From: Pseudomonas fluorescens
Lineage (GTDB): Bacteria > Pseudomonadota > Gammaproteobacteria > Pseudomonadales > Pseudomonadaceae
Direction of reading: 5' to 3'
DNA: 64,000 bases
Assembly (NCBI RefSeq): GCF_902497895.1
Contig: NZ_CABVHQ010000027.1
Coordinates: 19,479 to 83,478 of the forward strand
The position numbers and the translations under genes were made by a program. Under the pieces are notes generated by a model. It had not been told where the DNA came from. It searched no databases and saw nothing but the letters and a program-made list of their open reading frames with translations. Below, in pieces: positions 8,213 to 16,511 of this stretch. The stretch's first letter is position 1; every line of letters begins with the position of its first letter.

Positions 8213-9463
8213 TTAGTGGGCGACAGCTGCAGCGCCGTGTTCGTCGATCAACGCACCGTTGTGGAAACGGTCGATGGAGAATGGAGCAGCCAATGGGTGC
8301 ATTTCACCCTTGGCCAGGCTTGCGGCAAATACGTTGCCCGAGCCAGGTGTCGCTTTGAAGCCACCGGTACCCCAACCGCAGTTGAAGAACATGTTCGGCA
8401 CCGGCGTCTTGGAGATGATCGGGCACGCGTCCGGCGTGGTGTCGACGATGCCGCCCCACTGACGGTTCATGCGCACGCGGGACAACACCGGGAACATCTC
8501 GACGATGGCCTGAATGGTGTGTTCGATCACCGGGTATGAACCACGCTGGCCATAGCCGTTGTAGCCGTCGATACCGGCACCGATCACCAGGTCGCCCTTG
8601 TCGGACTGGCTGATGTATCCGTGTACGGCGTTGGACATGATCACGCTGTCGATAATCGGCTTGATCGGCTCGGACACCAGCGCTTGCAGCGGGTGGGATT
8701 CGATCGGCAGACGGAAACCGGCGAGCTTGGCCATGTGCCCGGAGTTACCGGCAGTGACCACGCCGACGCGCTTGGCGCCGATGAAGCCCTTGTTGGTTTC
8801 AACGCCGATGCACACGCCGTTTTCCTTGCGGAAACCGATCACTTCGGTCTGTTGAATCAGGTCCACGCCCAGGGCGTCGGCGGCACGGGCAAAGCCCCAG
8901 GCCACGGCATCGTGACGGGCGACGCCGCCGCGACGCTGAACGGTCGCGCCGATGATCGGGTAACGGGTGTTCTTCGAGCAATCCAGGTACGGAATCTCGT
9001 CCGCCACCTGCTTGGCGTTGAGCAGTTCGCCATCGACGCCGTTGAGGCGGTTGGCGCTGACCCGACGCTCGGAATCACGAATATCCTGCAGGGTGTGGCA
9101 CAGGTTGTAGACGCCACGCTGGGAGAACATCACGTTGTAGTTCAGGTCCTGGGACAGGCCTTCCCACAGTTTCATCGCGTGTTCGTACAGGTGCGCCGAC
9201 TCGTCCCACAGGTAGTTGGAGCGAACGATGGTGGTGTTGCGCGCGGTGTTACCGCCGCCCAGCCAGCCTTTTTCGACCACGGCCACGTTGGTGATGCCGT
9301 GTACCTTGGCCAGGTAGTAAGCGGTCGCCAGACCATGCCCGCCACCGCCGACGATGACCACGTCATAGACCTTTTTCGGGGTCGGCGTGCGCCACATTTT
9401 CTGCCAGTTTTCATGGTGGCTGAGGGAGTGCTTGAAGAGGCCGAAGCCCGAGTAGTGCTGCAT
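8213..9463 (-). CDS. soxB: Sarcosine oxidase beta subunit
   Basis: A 416-residue catalytic subunit that oxidises sarcosine and passes electrons through FAD and covalent FMN to oxygen, making H2O2. A Rossmann FAD motif DVVIVGGGGHGLATAYYL lies at about residues 34-51. His184 in VARHDAVAW aligns with the position where FMN is bound to histidine in this family (from family knowledge; not tested here). I chose the ATG at 9463 because GGAG is nine bases upstream of it, whereas the in-frame ATG at 9469 is only three bases from the same GGAG. It follows glyA by 23 bases. H2O2 output links it in function to catalase, though katA is far away in this window. Confidence 0.96.
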   Translation of the reverse strand: MQHYSGFGLFKHSLSHHENWQKMWRTPTPKKVYDVVIVGGGGHGLATAYYLAKVHGITNVAVVEKGWLGGGNTARNTTIVRSNYLWDESAHLYEHAMKLWEGLSQDLNYNVMFSQRGVYNLCHTLQDIRDSERRVSANRLNGVDGELLNAKQVADEIPYLDCSKNTRYPIIGATVQRRGGVARHDAVAWGFARAADALGVDLIQQTEVIGFRKENGVCIGVETNKGFIGAKRVGVVTAGNSGHMAKLAGFRLPIESHPLQALVSEPIKPIIDSVIMSNAVHGYISQSDKGDLVIGAGIDGYNGYGQRGSYPVIEHTIQAIVEMFPVLSRVRMNRQWGGIVDTTPDACPIISKTPVPNMFFNCGWGTGGFKATPGSGNVFAASLAKGEMHPLAAPFSIDRFHNGALIDEHGAAAVAH

Positions 9464-9486
9464 AGTCATTTACTCCAAAACTGCTC

Positions 9487-10740
9487 TCAGCGGTAAACCG
9501 GGAAGTCCGCGCACAGGGCTGCCACATTCTTCGCCACATCGGCCTCGACATCGGCATCGCCGAGGTTATCGAGGATGTCGCAGATCCAGCCGGCCAGCTC
9601 GACACACTGAGCGACCTTGAAGCCGCGAGTGGTGACTGCAGGGGTGCCGATCCGCAGGCCCGAGGTGACGAATGGCGACTGTGGATCGTTCGGCACGGCG
9701 TTCTTGTTCACGGTGATGTGAGCACGACCCAAGGCGGCGTCGGCTTCTTTACCGGTGAGGCCCTGACGAATCAGGCTGACCAGGAACAGGTGGTTGTCGG
9801 TGCCGCCGGACACTACATCGTAGCCGCGTTTGATAAATACGCTGGCCATGGCCTGGGCGTTGTCGATCACTTGTTGCTGATAGACCTTGAAGCCGGGCTC
9901 CAGCGCTTCCTTGAAGCACACTGCCTTACCGGCGATCACGTGCATCAACGGGCCGCCCTGGCCGCCGGGGAAGACCGCGGCCTGGAGCTTTTTCTCAAGG
10001 TCCGGGTTGGCCTTGGCCAGGATCAGGCCGCCACGTGGGCCACGCAGGGTTTTGTGGGTAGTGGTGGTGACCACGTCGGCATACGGCAGTGGGTTCGGGT
10101 ACAGACCGGCAGCCACCAGACCGGCAACGTGAGCCATGTCGACGAACAGATAGGCACCCACCTTGTCGGCGATCTGACGGAAGCGTGGGAAATCCAGGGT
10201 TTTCGAGTAGGCCGAGAAGCCGGCGATGATCATTTTTGGCTTGTGCTCGACCGCCATGCGCTCGACTTCGTCGTAATCGATCAGCCCGGTGACCGTGTCG
10301 ATGCCATATTGCACGGCGTTATAGAGCTTGCCGGAGAAGCTGACCTTGGCGCCGTGGGTCAGGTGACCGCCGTGGGCCAGGCTCATGCCCAGTACGGTAT
10401 CGCCGGCCTGCAACAGAGCGAGGAACACCGCGGCGTTGGCCTGGCTGCCGGAGTGCGGCTGGACGTTGGCGTAGTCGGCACCGAACAGCTGCTTGGCGCG
10501 TTCGATGGCCAGCGCCTCGACCTTGTCGACGTGTTCGCAACCGCCGTAGTAACGCTTGCCCGGATAGCCTTCGGCGTATTTGTTGGTCAGGCCGCTGCCT
10601 TGCGCTTCCATGACGCGTTTGCTGGTGTAGTTCTCCGACGCGATCAGCTCGATGTGATCTTCCTGACGCTGCTCCTCGGCATTCATCGCTGCCAACAGTG
10701 CATCGTCATAACCCTGGATTTGGTCTTGTTTGCTGAACAT
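9487..10740 (-). CDS. glyA: Serine hydroxymethyltransferase (sox-linked copy)
   Basis: A PLP enzyme of 417 residues that interconverts glycine plus 5,10-methylene-THF with serine plus THF. The PLP lysine lies in TTTHKTLRGPRGG, and the N-terminal LIASENYTS and QPHSGSQAN motifs are intact. I start at the ATG at 10740 (MFSKQDQI); the frame is open for another 139 codons, but those lie in a repeat-bearing intergenic region and are not family-like. It heads the glyA-soxBDAG cluster, so both products of sarcosine oxidase, glycine and the one-carbon unit, become serine. In P. aeruginosa the equivalent cluster responds to sarcosine and betaine regulators (SouR, GbdR); I did not identify their sites here. 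Confidence 0.96.
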   Translation of the reverse strand: MFSKQDQIQGYDDALLAAMNAEEQRQEDHIELIASENYTSKRVMEAQGSGLTNKYAEGYPGKRYYGGCEHVDKVEALAIERAKQLFGADYANVQPHSGSQANAAVFLALLQAGDTVLGMSLAHGGHLTHGAKVSFSGKLYNAVQYGIDTVTGLIDYDEVERMAVEHKPKMIIAGFSAYSKTLDFPRFRQIADKVGAYLFVDMAHVAGLVAAGLYPNPLPYADVVTTTTHKTLRGPRGGLILAKANPDLEKKLQAAVFPGGQGGPLMHVIAGKAVCFKEALEPGFKVYQQQVIDNAQAMASVFIKRGYDVVSGGTDNHLFLVSLIRQGLTGKEADAALGRAHITVNKNAVPNDPQSPFVTSGLRIGTPAVTTRGFKVAQCVELAGWICDILDNLGDADVEADVAKNVAALCADFPVYR

Positions 10741-11066
10741 CGCGTCTCTCCCAGCGGCGGCGGTGCGCCATTCGTCTCGGTGAGGCCCCTGCCCTGAGAC
10801 AGTGCCCTTTGGATGCGATGGTATGGCTGGCGCAGACAGGCCAAATGCCCATGGACGCCACGCAAAGGTGCGTTTACGACATGGGGTGTGGGAGCGGGCT
10901 TGTGAGGGGGCTTGTCGGAACGCCGCATCGCCCCGTTCGGCTGCGAAGCAGTCGTAAAATCGGCTAGTGGGATTGTCCAGACAGACCGCATTCGCTGACT
11001 TTGGGCCTGCTGCGCAGTCCAGCGGGGGCAAGCCCCCTCGCCACAGGTGATGTGTGCCACAGGGGA
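10741..11066. other. Intergenic region between glyA and the TraX-like gene, holding an inverted repeat
   Basis: This 326-base stretch has no gene. The first 140 bases before glyA should hold its promoter and any regulator site, but I cannot mark a clear -35/-10 pair. From 10886 to 11046 there is a composite of pseudomonad intergenic repeats: a GTGGGAGCGGGCTTGTGAGG piece, a CTGCGAAGCAGTCGTAAAATC piece, and a GCGGGGGCAAGCCCCCTCGCCACAGG piece. The last two recur at 17560-17672. Confidence 0.7.
10886..11046. repeat. Composite REP region (GGGGGCAAGCCCCCTCGCCACA family)
   Basis: Contains TCGGCTGCGAAGCAGTCGTA and GCGGGGGCAAGCCCCCTCGC, both also present in the better preserved inverted repeat at 17539-17672. 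The left arm here is altered (GCTTGTGAGGGGGCTTGTCGG), so this looks like an older, partly degraded copy. Confidence 0.75.
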
Positions 11067-11804
11067 TTACGCCAAGACTTCTCGAAGCGCCGAAAGAGCG
11101 AGGAAATGCACGGGATAGAGCGCATACGCCCAGCGACGCATCGGGGGTGGCGAGCATTGGCCCATATGCCGCAACAGCAGCAGGCCGATCAACGGTGCGA
11201 CCAGGCAGGCGGTGAGACCGAGGATCGCCACGCTATCGCCATCAGCGACGCCGGGCAGCAGAATTTGCCACTGATTGGCCGCCAGACATACCGCCCCTGG
11301 CAACAGGCTGTAATACCAGGGCCGCCGCAGCACCAGCAGGGTGGCCAGCGGCAGCAAGACTCCGAAGAAACCGAACATCAGTCGCTCAGGGAACAGCCAG
11401 GCCAAAAGCAGCGCCGCCACCGCCAGCAGCTGCGCCTGAGCCGTTCGATGCTGCCAGCCACGCGCAACCAGCAAACCCAGGATCAGGCTGGGCAAGACGT
11501 TGAGGGTGTCCGGGTGGAGAATGAACAGCCGATAGGGAATCTCGCTCAGCAGGCTGAACAGCAGTAGCCAGCCCAGGTAACGCCACTGCCCATCGGCGCC
11601 CGGCCGGACAGCCCGGGCCAGATTGACCGCCATCGCCAGGCAGAACCACGGAAACGCCAGGCGTCCGGGCACATAAAGCCCATCGAGGCTCAAACCGACG
11701 TACCGCAGGTGATCAAGCACCATGCTCAACAGCGCCAGCCATTTGAGCAGATCCAACGCACCGTCGCGGACAGGTGTTGCAGGCTTCATGGAAGAGTCGC
11801 GCAT
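11067..11804 (-). CDS. TraX family integral membrane protein
   Basis: A 245-residue polytopic inner-membrane protein. The N-terminal LDLLKWLALLSMVLDHLRY and the LLFSLLSEIPYRLF segments are typical of the TraX family, first described as the F-pilin N-acetylase. About seven or eight hydrophobic segments are visible. Chromosomal TraX homologues in pseudomonads are not linked to conjugation and their substrate is unknown to me; an acyltransferase role is only an inference from the family. I prefer the ATG at 11804, preceded by GAGGG, over the ATG at 11789, which has no ribosome binding site. It is transcribed away from ltaE, with 116 bases between the two starts. Confidence 0.85.
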   Translation of the reverse strand: MRDSSMKPATPVRDGALDLLKWLALLSMVLDHLRYVGLSLDGLYVPGRLAFPWFCLAMAVNLARAVRPGADGQWRYLGWLLLFSLLSEIPYRLFILHPDTLNVLPSLILGLLVARGWQHRTAQAQLLAVAALLLAWLFPERLMFGFFGVLLPLATLLVLRRPWYYSLLPGAVCLAANQWQILLPGVADGDSVAILGLTACLVAPLIGLLLLRHMGQCSPPPMRRWAYALYPVHFLALSALREVLA

Positions 11805-11920
11805 AATCCCTCAAGTAGTTTGCATTTTTCCTACAGAAACTGGGCGTGTGCTACTCCGCCAATCTTGGGTAAAGTGCCCACCATCATCGACCACGCTGCT
11901 CTCAACCACGGAAGACGGCC

Positions 11921-12961
11921 ATGACCGACAAGAGCCAACAATTCGCCAGCGACAATTATTCCGGCATCTGCCCTGAAGCCTGGGCCGCCATGGAGCAGGC
12001 CAATCATGGCCACCAACGCGCTTATGGCGATGATGAGTGGACCGCCCGCGCCGCCGATCATTTCCGCAAGCTGTTCGAAACCGACTGCGAAGTGTTCTTC
12101 GCCTTCAACGGCACCGCGGCCAACTCCCTGGCCTTGTCTTCGTTGTGCCAGAGTTACCACAGCGTGATCTGCTCGGAAACCGCCCACGTCGAAACCGATG
12201 AATGCGGCGCTCCGGAGTTTTTCTCCAACGGCTCCAAGCTGCTCACCGCCCACACTGAAAACGGCAAGCTGACCCCGGAATCGATCCGCGAGATCGCCCT
12301 CAAGCGCCAGGACATCCACTACCCGAAACCACGGGTAGTGACCCTGACCCAGGCGACCGAGGTCGGTAGTGTTTATCGCCCGGAAGAAATCCGTGCCATC
12401 AGCGCCACGTGCAAGGAGCTGGGCCTGAACCTGCACATGGACGGCGCGCGTTTCTCTAACGCCTGTGCGTTCCTCGACTGCTCGCCAGCAGACCTGACCT
12501 GGAAGGCCGGGGTCGACGTGCTGTGTTTCGGCGGCACAAAAAATGGCATGGCGGTGGGTGAGGCGATTCTGTTCTTCAACCACAAGCTGGCCGAAGACTT
12601 CGACTACCGCTGCAAACAGGCCGGGCAGCTTGCTTCCAAGATGCGTTTCCTCTCCGCCCCCTGGGTCGGCATTCTGGAACACGACGCCTGGCTCAAACAC
12701 GCGCATCACGCCAACCACTGCGCGCAACTGCTGAGCAGTCTGGTCGAGGACATTCCAGGGGTGGAATTGATGTTCCCGGTGGAAGCCAACGGAGTATTCC
12801 TGCAACTCTCGGAACCGGCCATCGCTGCCCTGACGGCCAAGGGCTGGCGCTTCTACACCTTCATAGGTAATGGCGGCGCGCGCTTCATGTGCTCGTGGGA
12901 CACCGAGGAAGACCGGGTACGAGAACTGGCGGCCGATATTCGCGAAGTGATGTCGCACTGA
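11921..12961 (+). CDS. ltaE: Low-specificity L-threonine aldolase
   Basis: A PLP enzyme of 346 residues that cleaves L-threonine and L-allo-threonine to glycine and acetaldehyde. Family features are the N-terminal SDNYSGICPEAW, HVETDECGAPEF, the HMDGARFSNA motif and the PLP lysine in FGGTKNGM. Glycine metabolism links it in theme to glyA and sarcosine oxidase nearby, but it is on the other strand and has its own promoter region shared with the TraX-like gene. GGAAGA upstream of the ATG is the likely ribosome binding site. Confidence 0.93.
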   Translation: MTDKSQQFASDNYSGICPEAWAAMEQANHGHQRAYGDDEWTARAADHFRKLFETDCEVFFAFNGTAANSLALSSLCQSYHSVICSETAHVETDECGAPEFFSNGSKLLTAHTENGKLTPESIREIALKRQDIHYPKPRVVTLTQATEVGSVYRPEEIRAISATCKELGLNLHMDGARFSNACAFLDCSPADLTWKAGVDVLCFGGTKNGMAVGEAILFFNHKLAEDFDYRCKQAGQLASKMRFLSAPWVGILEHDAWLKHAHHANHCAQLLSSLVEDIPGVELMFPVEANGVFLQLSEPAIAALTAKGWRFYTFIGNGGARFMCSWDTEEDRVRELAADIREVMSH

Positions 12962-13024
12962 ATCCGCCCAAGGGCTGGCTTGCGGACGCCCGTCGCCCAC
13001 ATAGGCCTGATACATACCGCGTGA

Positions 13025-13147
13025 ATCGGCGGCCTGGTGGTGCTGGTCGCCCTGGCACTGACCGCCTGGAGCGGTCGCCTCGATCGCCTGGGACCGGTGT
13101 ATGCAGGGTCTGCCAAAGGTATGGCACGGGTGGTGGGCGGTCATTGA
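13025..13147 (+). pseudogene. Possible C-terminal remnant of a membrane transporter
   Basis: A 40-codon open stretch without a start (a stop codon immediately precedes it) reads IGGLVVLVALALTAW followed by SGRLDRLGPVYAG and ends at a TGA. The pattern of a last transmembrane helix followed by a short basic tail resembles the end of an MFS permease. Codon use is like that of host genes. The upstream part of such a gene is missing. Confidence 0.35.
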
Positions 13148-13179
13148 GCCGCCGCCGCTGAACCAACGCAGCCTTCAGC

Positions 13180-13375
13180 GTGGGAGCGAGCTTGCTCGCG
13201 ATGGACTCAAGGGCGGCGCGTTTATTCAGAAAACACGCGTTATCGTTAACGACCATCGCGAGCAAGCTCGCTCCTACAGGGCGGCGCGTTTATTCAGAAA
13301 ACACGCGTTATCGTTAACGGCCATCGCGAGCAAGCTCGCTCCCACAGGCATTGGAGCAGGCTCGCTCCCACAGGG
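13180..13375. repeat. Cluster of REP units with a 68-base tandem duplication
   Basis: Starts with GTGGGAGCGAGCTTGCTCGC at 13180 and continues with two inverse copies (around 13255-13278 and 13323-13347) and a partial one near 13353-13375. The block from 13211 (GGGCGGCGCGTTTATTCAG...) to 13278 is repeated from 13279 with a period of 68 bases and only a few base changes, so it is a recent local duplication of half a REPIN. Confidence 0.9.
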
Positions 13376-13486
13376 GTTGGTGGTAGTAGATATCTGCGCC
13401 GTCCGTAAACCCGTCGAAACTTTCCCGCCCACAACACAGTCATCAAAAGAACGGAGGTCATCCGGCGCGACACGACGGGAGGACGC

Positions 13487-14413
13487 ATGGCGGCGATTCA
13501 TATCGGTATTTCCGGCTGGCGCTATAAACCTTGGCGAGGTGACTTCTACCCCGAAGGACTGACCCAGAACCGCGAGTTGCAGTTCGCTTCGCGGGCGGTC
13601 AACAGCATTGAAATCAACGGTTCGTTCTATGCGCTGCAAACGCCTCAGCGCTATGCCGACTGGTACGCCGACACCCCGCAAGACTTCGTCTTCAGCGTCA
13701 AGGCACCCCGCTACATCACCCATATTCTGCGTCTGCGGGACGTTCATAAACCCCTGGCCAATTTTTTCGCCTCCGGGGTGCTGGAGCTCAAGGAAAAACT
13801 CGGCCCGATCCTCTGGCAGTTCCCACCGAGTTTTAAGTTCGACCCCGAATTGTTCGAAGCCTTTCTGGCCCAGATCCCGGCGAATACCCAACAGGCAGCA
13901 GCCCTCGCCCGCCAGCATGAAACCCGCTTGAACGGCAAAGCCAGCATGAAGGCTCACGGAAAAAAACCACTGCGGCACGCCGTGGAAATCCGCCACGAAA
14001 GTTTTGTGGTCCCGGAGTTTGTCACCCTGCTCAAGCGCTATGGCGCCGCGCTGGTCATCGCCGATACGGCCGGCAAGTGGCCCTATCGTGAGGACCTGAC
14101 CAGTGACTTTGTGTATGTGCGTCTGCATGGCGACAAACAGCTCTACGCCAGCGGTTACACAACCGAGGCACTGAAGCGCTGGGGCGAGCGGATCAACGCC
14201 TGGAGCCACGGCAAACAACCGTCCGATGCGCAATTGATCGATCGCCAGCACAAGCCTGAAGCGCGGAAAACCCGCGAGGTATTTTGTTATTTCGACAATG
14301 ACCTCAAGGTTCGCGCGCCCTTCGATGCTCGCAGCCTATTGCAACGTCTGGGTCTGGATCACGCGCTGGCGACCGAGCCGGGCAAATCGCCGGAACCCGG
14401 GGTATTGCCATGA
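13487..14413 (+). CDS. DUF72 family protein
   Basis: A 308-residue member of the DUF72 (YecE-like) family, which has a TIM-barrel-like fold and no established biochemical role. Family marks are IHIGISGWRYKPWRGDFYP at the start, NSIEINGSFY, and FSVKAPRYITH. GGGAGG lies five bases before the ATG. It is the first gene of a four-gene operon in which every junction is an ATGA overlap, so it is probably co-translated with the EEP phosphatase, cardiolipin synthase and YbhN-like genes. The context hints at a link with envelope lipid metabolism, but this is inference. Confidence 0.9.
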   Translation: MAAIHIGISGWRYKPWRGDFYPEGLTQNRELQFASRAVNSIEINGSFYALQTPQRYADWYADTPQDFVFSVKAPRYITHILRLRDVHKPLANFFASGVLELKEKLGPILWQFPPSFKFDPELFEAFLAQIPANTQQAAALARQHETRLNGKASMKAHGKKPLRHAVEIRHESFVVPEFVTLLKRYGAALVIADTAGKWPYREDLTSDFVYVRLHGDKQLYASGYTTEALKRWGERINAWSHGKQPSDAQLIDRQHKPEARKTREVFCYFDNDLKVRAPFDARSLLQRLGLDHALATEPGKSPEPGVLP

Positions 14414-15207
14414 GCCTGCGGGAGCCGACAAGCGAACATTGCGATATCACACCAGGCACCACGCAGGTCTGCCGCTTCACCGTGCTGACCGTCAATATCC
14501 ACATGGGTTTCACCGCCCTCAACCGACGTTTTATCTTGCCGGAACTGCGCGAAGCGGTGCGTAGCGTGTCCGCCGATGTGGTGTTTCTCCAGGAGGTGCA
14601 CGGCCTCCACGAGCCTCATTCACGGCGGTACAACAACTGGCCGACAATGCCGCAGTACGAATTCCTCGCCGACAGCATCTGGCCGCAGTTCGCCTATGGA
14701 CGCAATGCGGTCTATCCCGCGGGCGACCATGGCAATGCGCTGTTGTCGAAATTCCAGATCATTCGCCATGACAATCTCGACGTATCGATCTCCGGGCGGG
14801 AAAACCGCGGGCTGTTGCATTGCGTATTACGCTTGCCCGGTGACGGCCGTGAAGTCCACGCGATTTGCGTCCACCTTGGGTTGCTCGAATCCCATCGCCG
14901 CCAGCAGTTGCAACTCTTGGCGCAACGTTTGGGAGAACTGCCCGCAGACACCCCCGTGATTGTCGCTGGCGACTTCAACGATTGGCGCCAGCGTGCCGAT
15001 GCGCTACTCCAACCCTGCGGCTTGCGCGAAGTATTCGCCGAACACTTTGGCAAACCGGCGCGCAGTTTCCCGGCGCGCCTGCCTGCATTGCGTCTGGACC
15101 GGATTTACGTGCGCAATCTGAAGGCGCAGCATCCGCAAGTATTGAAGGCACGCCCGTGGTCCCACCTGTCTGATCATGCGCCGCTGTCGGTGGAGGTCGA
15201 GCTATGA
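14410..15207 (+). CDS. ybhP: Endonuclease/exonuclease/phosphatase family protein (YbhP-like)
   Basis: A 265-residue metal-dependent phosphodiesterase-fold protein. EEP motifs are visible: NIHMGF, the Glu in FLQEVHG, GDFNDW and the C-terminal SDHAPLSVEVE. Its position directly before clsB and a ybhN homologue reproduces the E. coli ybhP-ybhO(clsB)-ybhN trio. Substrate is not known to me; action on a phospholipid-related phosphodiester is an inference from that conserved company. It overlaps both neighbours by four bases. Confidence 0.85.
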   Translation: MSLREPTSEHCDITPGTTQVCRFTVLTVNIHMGFTALNRRFILPELREAVRSVSADVVFLQEVHGLHEPHSRRYNNWPTMPQYEFLADSIWPQFAYGRNAVYPAGDHGNALLSKFQIIRHDNLDVSISGRENRGLLHCVLRLPGDGREVHAICVHLGLLESHRRQQLQLLAQRLGELPADTPVIVAGDFNDWRQRADALLQPCGLREVFAEHFGKPARSFPARLPALRLDRIYVRNLKAQHPQVLKARPWSHLSDHAPLSVEVEL

Positions 15208-16511
15208 GCAGCACGCCGATGGAAAAAAATCCGCTGGACCACTTATCCACAACCCAATCCCTTCGGGACCGGACGGTTGAAGATATCGAGTACGACTGGC
15301 AGAGCAACAACCGGGTCGTGCTGCTGGAAAATGGCGAAGCGTATTTTCCCAGAGTGTTCGAAGCCCTGCGCCAGGCGCAGAGCGAAATCCTCATCGAGAC
15401 CTTCATTCTGTTTGAGGACAAGGTGGGCAATGAGCTGCAAAGCATCCTGATCGAGGCAGCACAACGAGGCGTGCGGATCACCATGAGCCTGGACGGATTC
15501 GGCTGCGGCGAGCTGAGCACTGAATTCCTCGCAGCCCTGAGCGCCGCCGGAGTACGCCTGCAAATATTCGATCCGGCGCCGCTGACCCTCGGCTTGCTGC
15601 GGACTAACTGGTTCCGTCGCCTGCATCGCAAGATCGTGGTGGTCGACGGCGAAATCGCCTTCCTTGGCGGGATCAATTTTTCCGCCGATCACCTCGCCGA
15701 CTTCGGTCCCGAAGCCAAGCAGGATTACGCGGTCGAGGTGCAGGGCCCGGCGGTGGTCGACATCCATCATTTCGCCCTGCTGCAAAGTGGCCGGCCGGCC
15801 CATGCCAAATACTGGTGGCAACGCCGCCGCAGACGTCGCTCGGAATTGGCCTTCAGCGAACATGACGGTCAGGTGCGACTGGTCTATCGCGACAATCGCG
15901 AACATCAGACCGATATCGAAGAGGTTTACCGCCAGGTCTTGCGCAGCGCAAAACGTCGGGTGGTGATCGCCAACGCCTACTTCTTTCCGGGCTATCGCTT
16001 GCTGCGCGAAATCCGCAACGCGGCACGACGCGGGGTTGAGGTTCGTCTGATTCTGCAAGGCCAGCCGGACATGCTGATCGCCAAACTGGCGGCGCGTATG
16101 ACCTATGACTACCTGCTCAAGGATGGCGTGGCCATCTACGAGTATTGCGACCGACCACTGCACGGCAAAGTCGCGCTGGTGGATGAGGAATGGAGCACTG
16201 TAGGTTCGAGCAACCTGGACCCCTTGAGCCTGTCGCTGAATCTGGAAGCCAATGTGCTGATTCGCGACCGCGAGTTCAATCGCGAACTGTTCGAGCGCCT
16301 GGATCAGCTAAGCCGCGAGCATTGCAAGTGCATGCCGCAAAACCGCTCCCCGCGCGGACTGCTATGGCGGATGACGATAGGCTTTCTGGTGTTCCACTGC
16401 CTGCGGCACTTCCCGGCCTGGGCCGGTTGGCTGCCGGCGCATAAACCGCGGCTCAAACCTTTTGCCCATCCGCAGCAAACGTCGAAGGCTACTCGGGAGC
16501 AAGCACCATGA
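15204..16511 (+). CDS. clsB: Cardiolipin synthase B (phospholipase D superfamily)
   Basis: A 435-residue enzyme expected to form cardiolipin from phosphatidylglycerol (or with phosphatidylethanolamine) at the inner membrane. Two HKD catalytic motifs are visible: His141-Lys143-Asp148 (LHRKIVVVDGEIAFLGG) and His320-Lys322-Asp327 (LHGKVALVDEEWSTVGSSN). There are no N-terminal transmembrane helices, which separates ClsB from ClsA; one hydrophobic stretch lies near the C-terminus (MTIGFLVFHCLRHF). It overlaps ybhP and the ybhN-like gene by four bases each. Confidence 0.92.
   Translation: MSSTPMEKNPLDHLSTTQSLRDRTVEDIEYDWQSNNRVVLLENGEAYFPRVFEALRQAQSEILIETFILFEDKVGNELQSILIEAAQRGVRITMSLDGFGCGELSTEFLAALSAAGVRLQIFDPAPLTLGLLRTNWFRRLHRKIVVVDGEIAFLGGINFSADHLADFGPEAKQDYAVEVQGPAVVDIHHFALLQSGRPAHAKYWWQRRRRRRSELAFSEHDGQVRLVYRDNREHQTDIEEVYRQVLRSAKRRVVIANAYFFPGYRLLREIRNAARRGVEVRLILQGQPDMLIAKLAARMTYDYLLKDGVAIYEYCDRPLHGKVALVDEEWSTVGSSNLDPLSLSLNLEANVLIRDREFNRELFERLDQLSREHCKCMPQNRSPRGLLWRMTIGFLVFHCLRHFPAWAGWLPAHKPRLKPFAHPQQTSKATREQAP

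Larger units (their letters stand above)
12962..13486. other. 525-base intergenic region with a gene remnant and tandem REP copies
   Basis: No intact gene is seen. The left part (to about 13147) carries a short hydrophobic coding remnant. The right part (13180-13375) holds several REP units including a 68-base tandem duplication. The last 100 bases should contain the promoter of the downstream four-gene operon; I could not define it. Confidence 0.7.

Noticed and set aside
10741..10870. Glycine riboswitch before glyA
   Set aside because: GGGAGAG and GTCTCAGGGCAGGGG resemble pieces of a glycine aptamer, but on the glyA strand they are in the wrong order and the conserved core GCCGAAGGGGC is missing.
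10741..11157. N-terminal extension of GlyA by 139 residues
   Set aside because: The extension is encoded by intergenic repeats and part of the TraX-like gene in antisense; family proteins begin near MFSKQDQI.
13180..13375. CRISPR array
   Set aside because: The repeated blocks are inverted REP units and a tandem duplicate without regular spacers; no cas genes are present.
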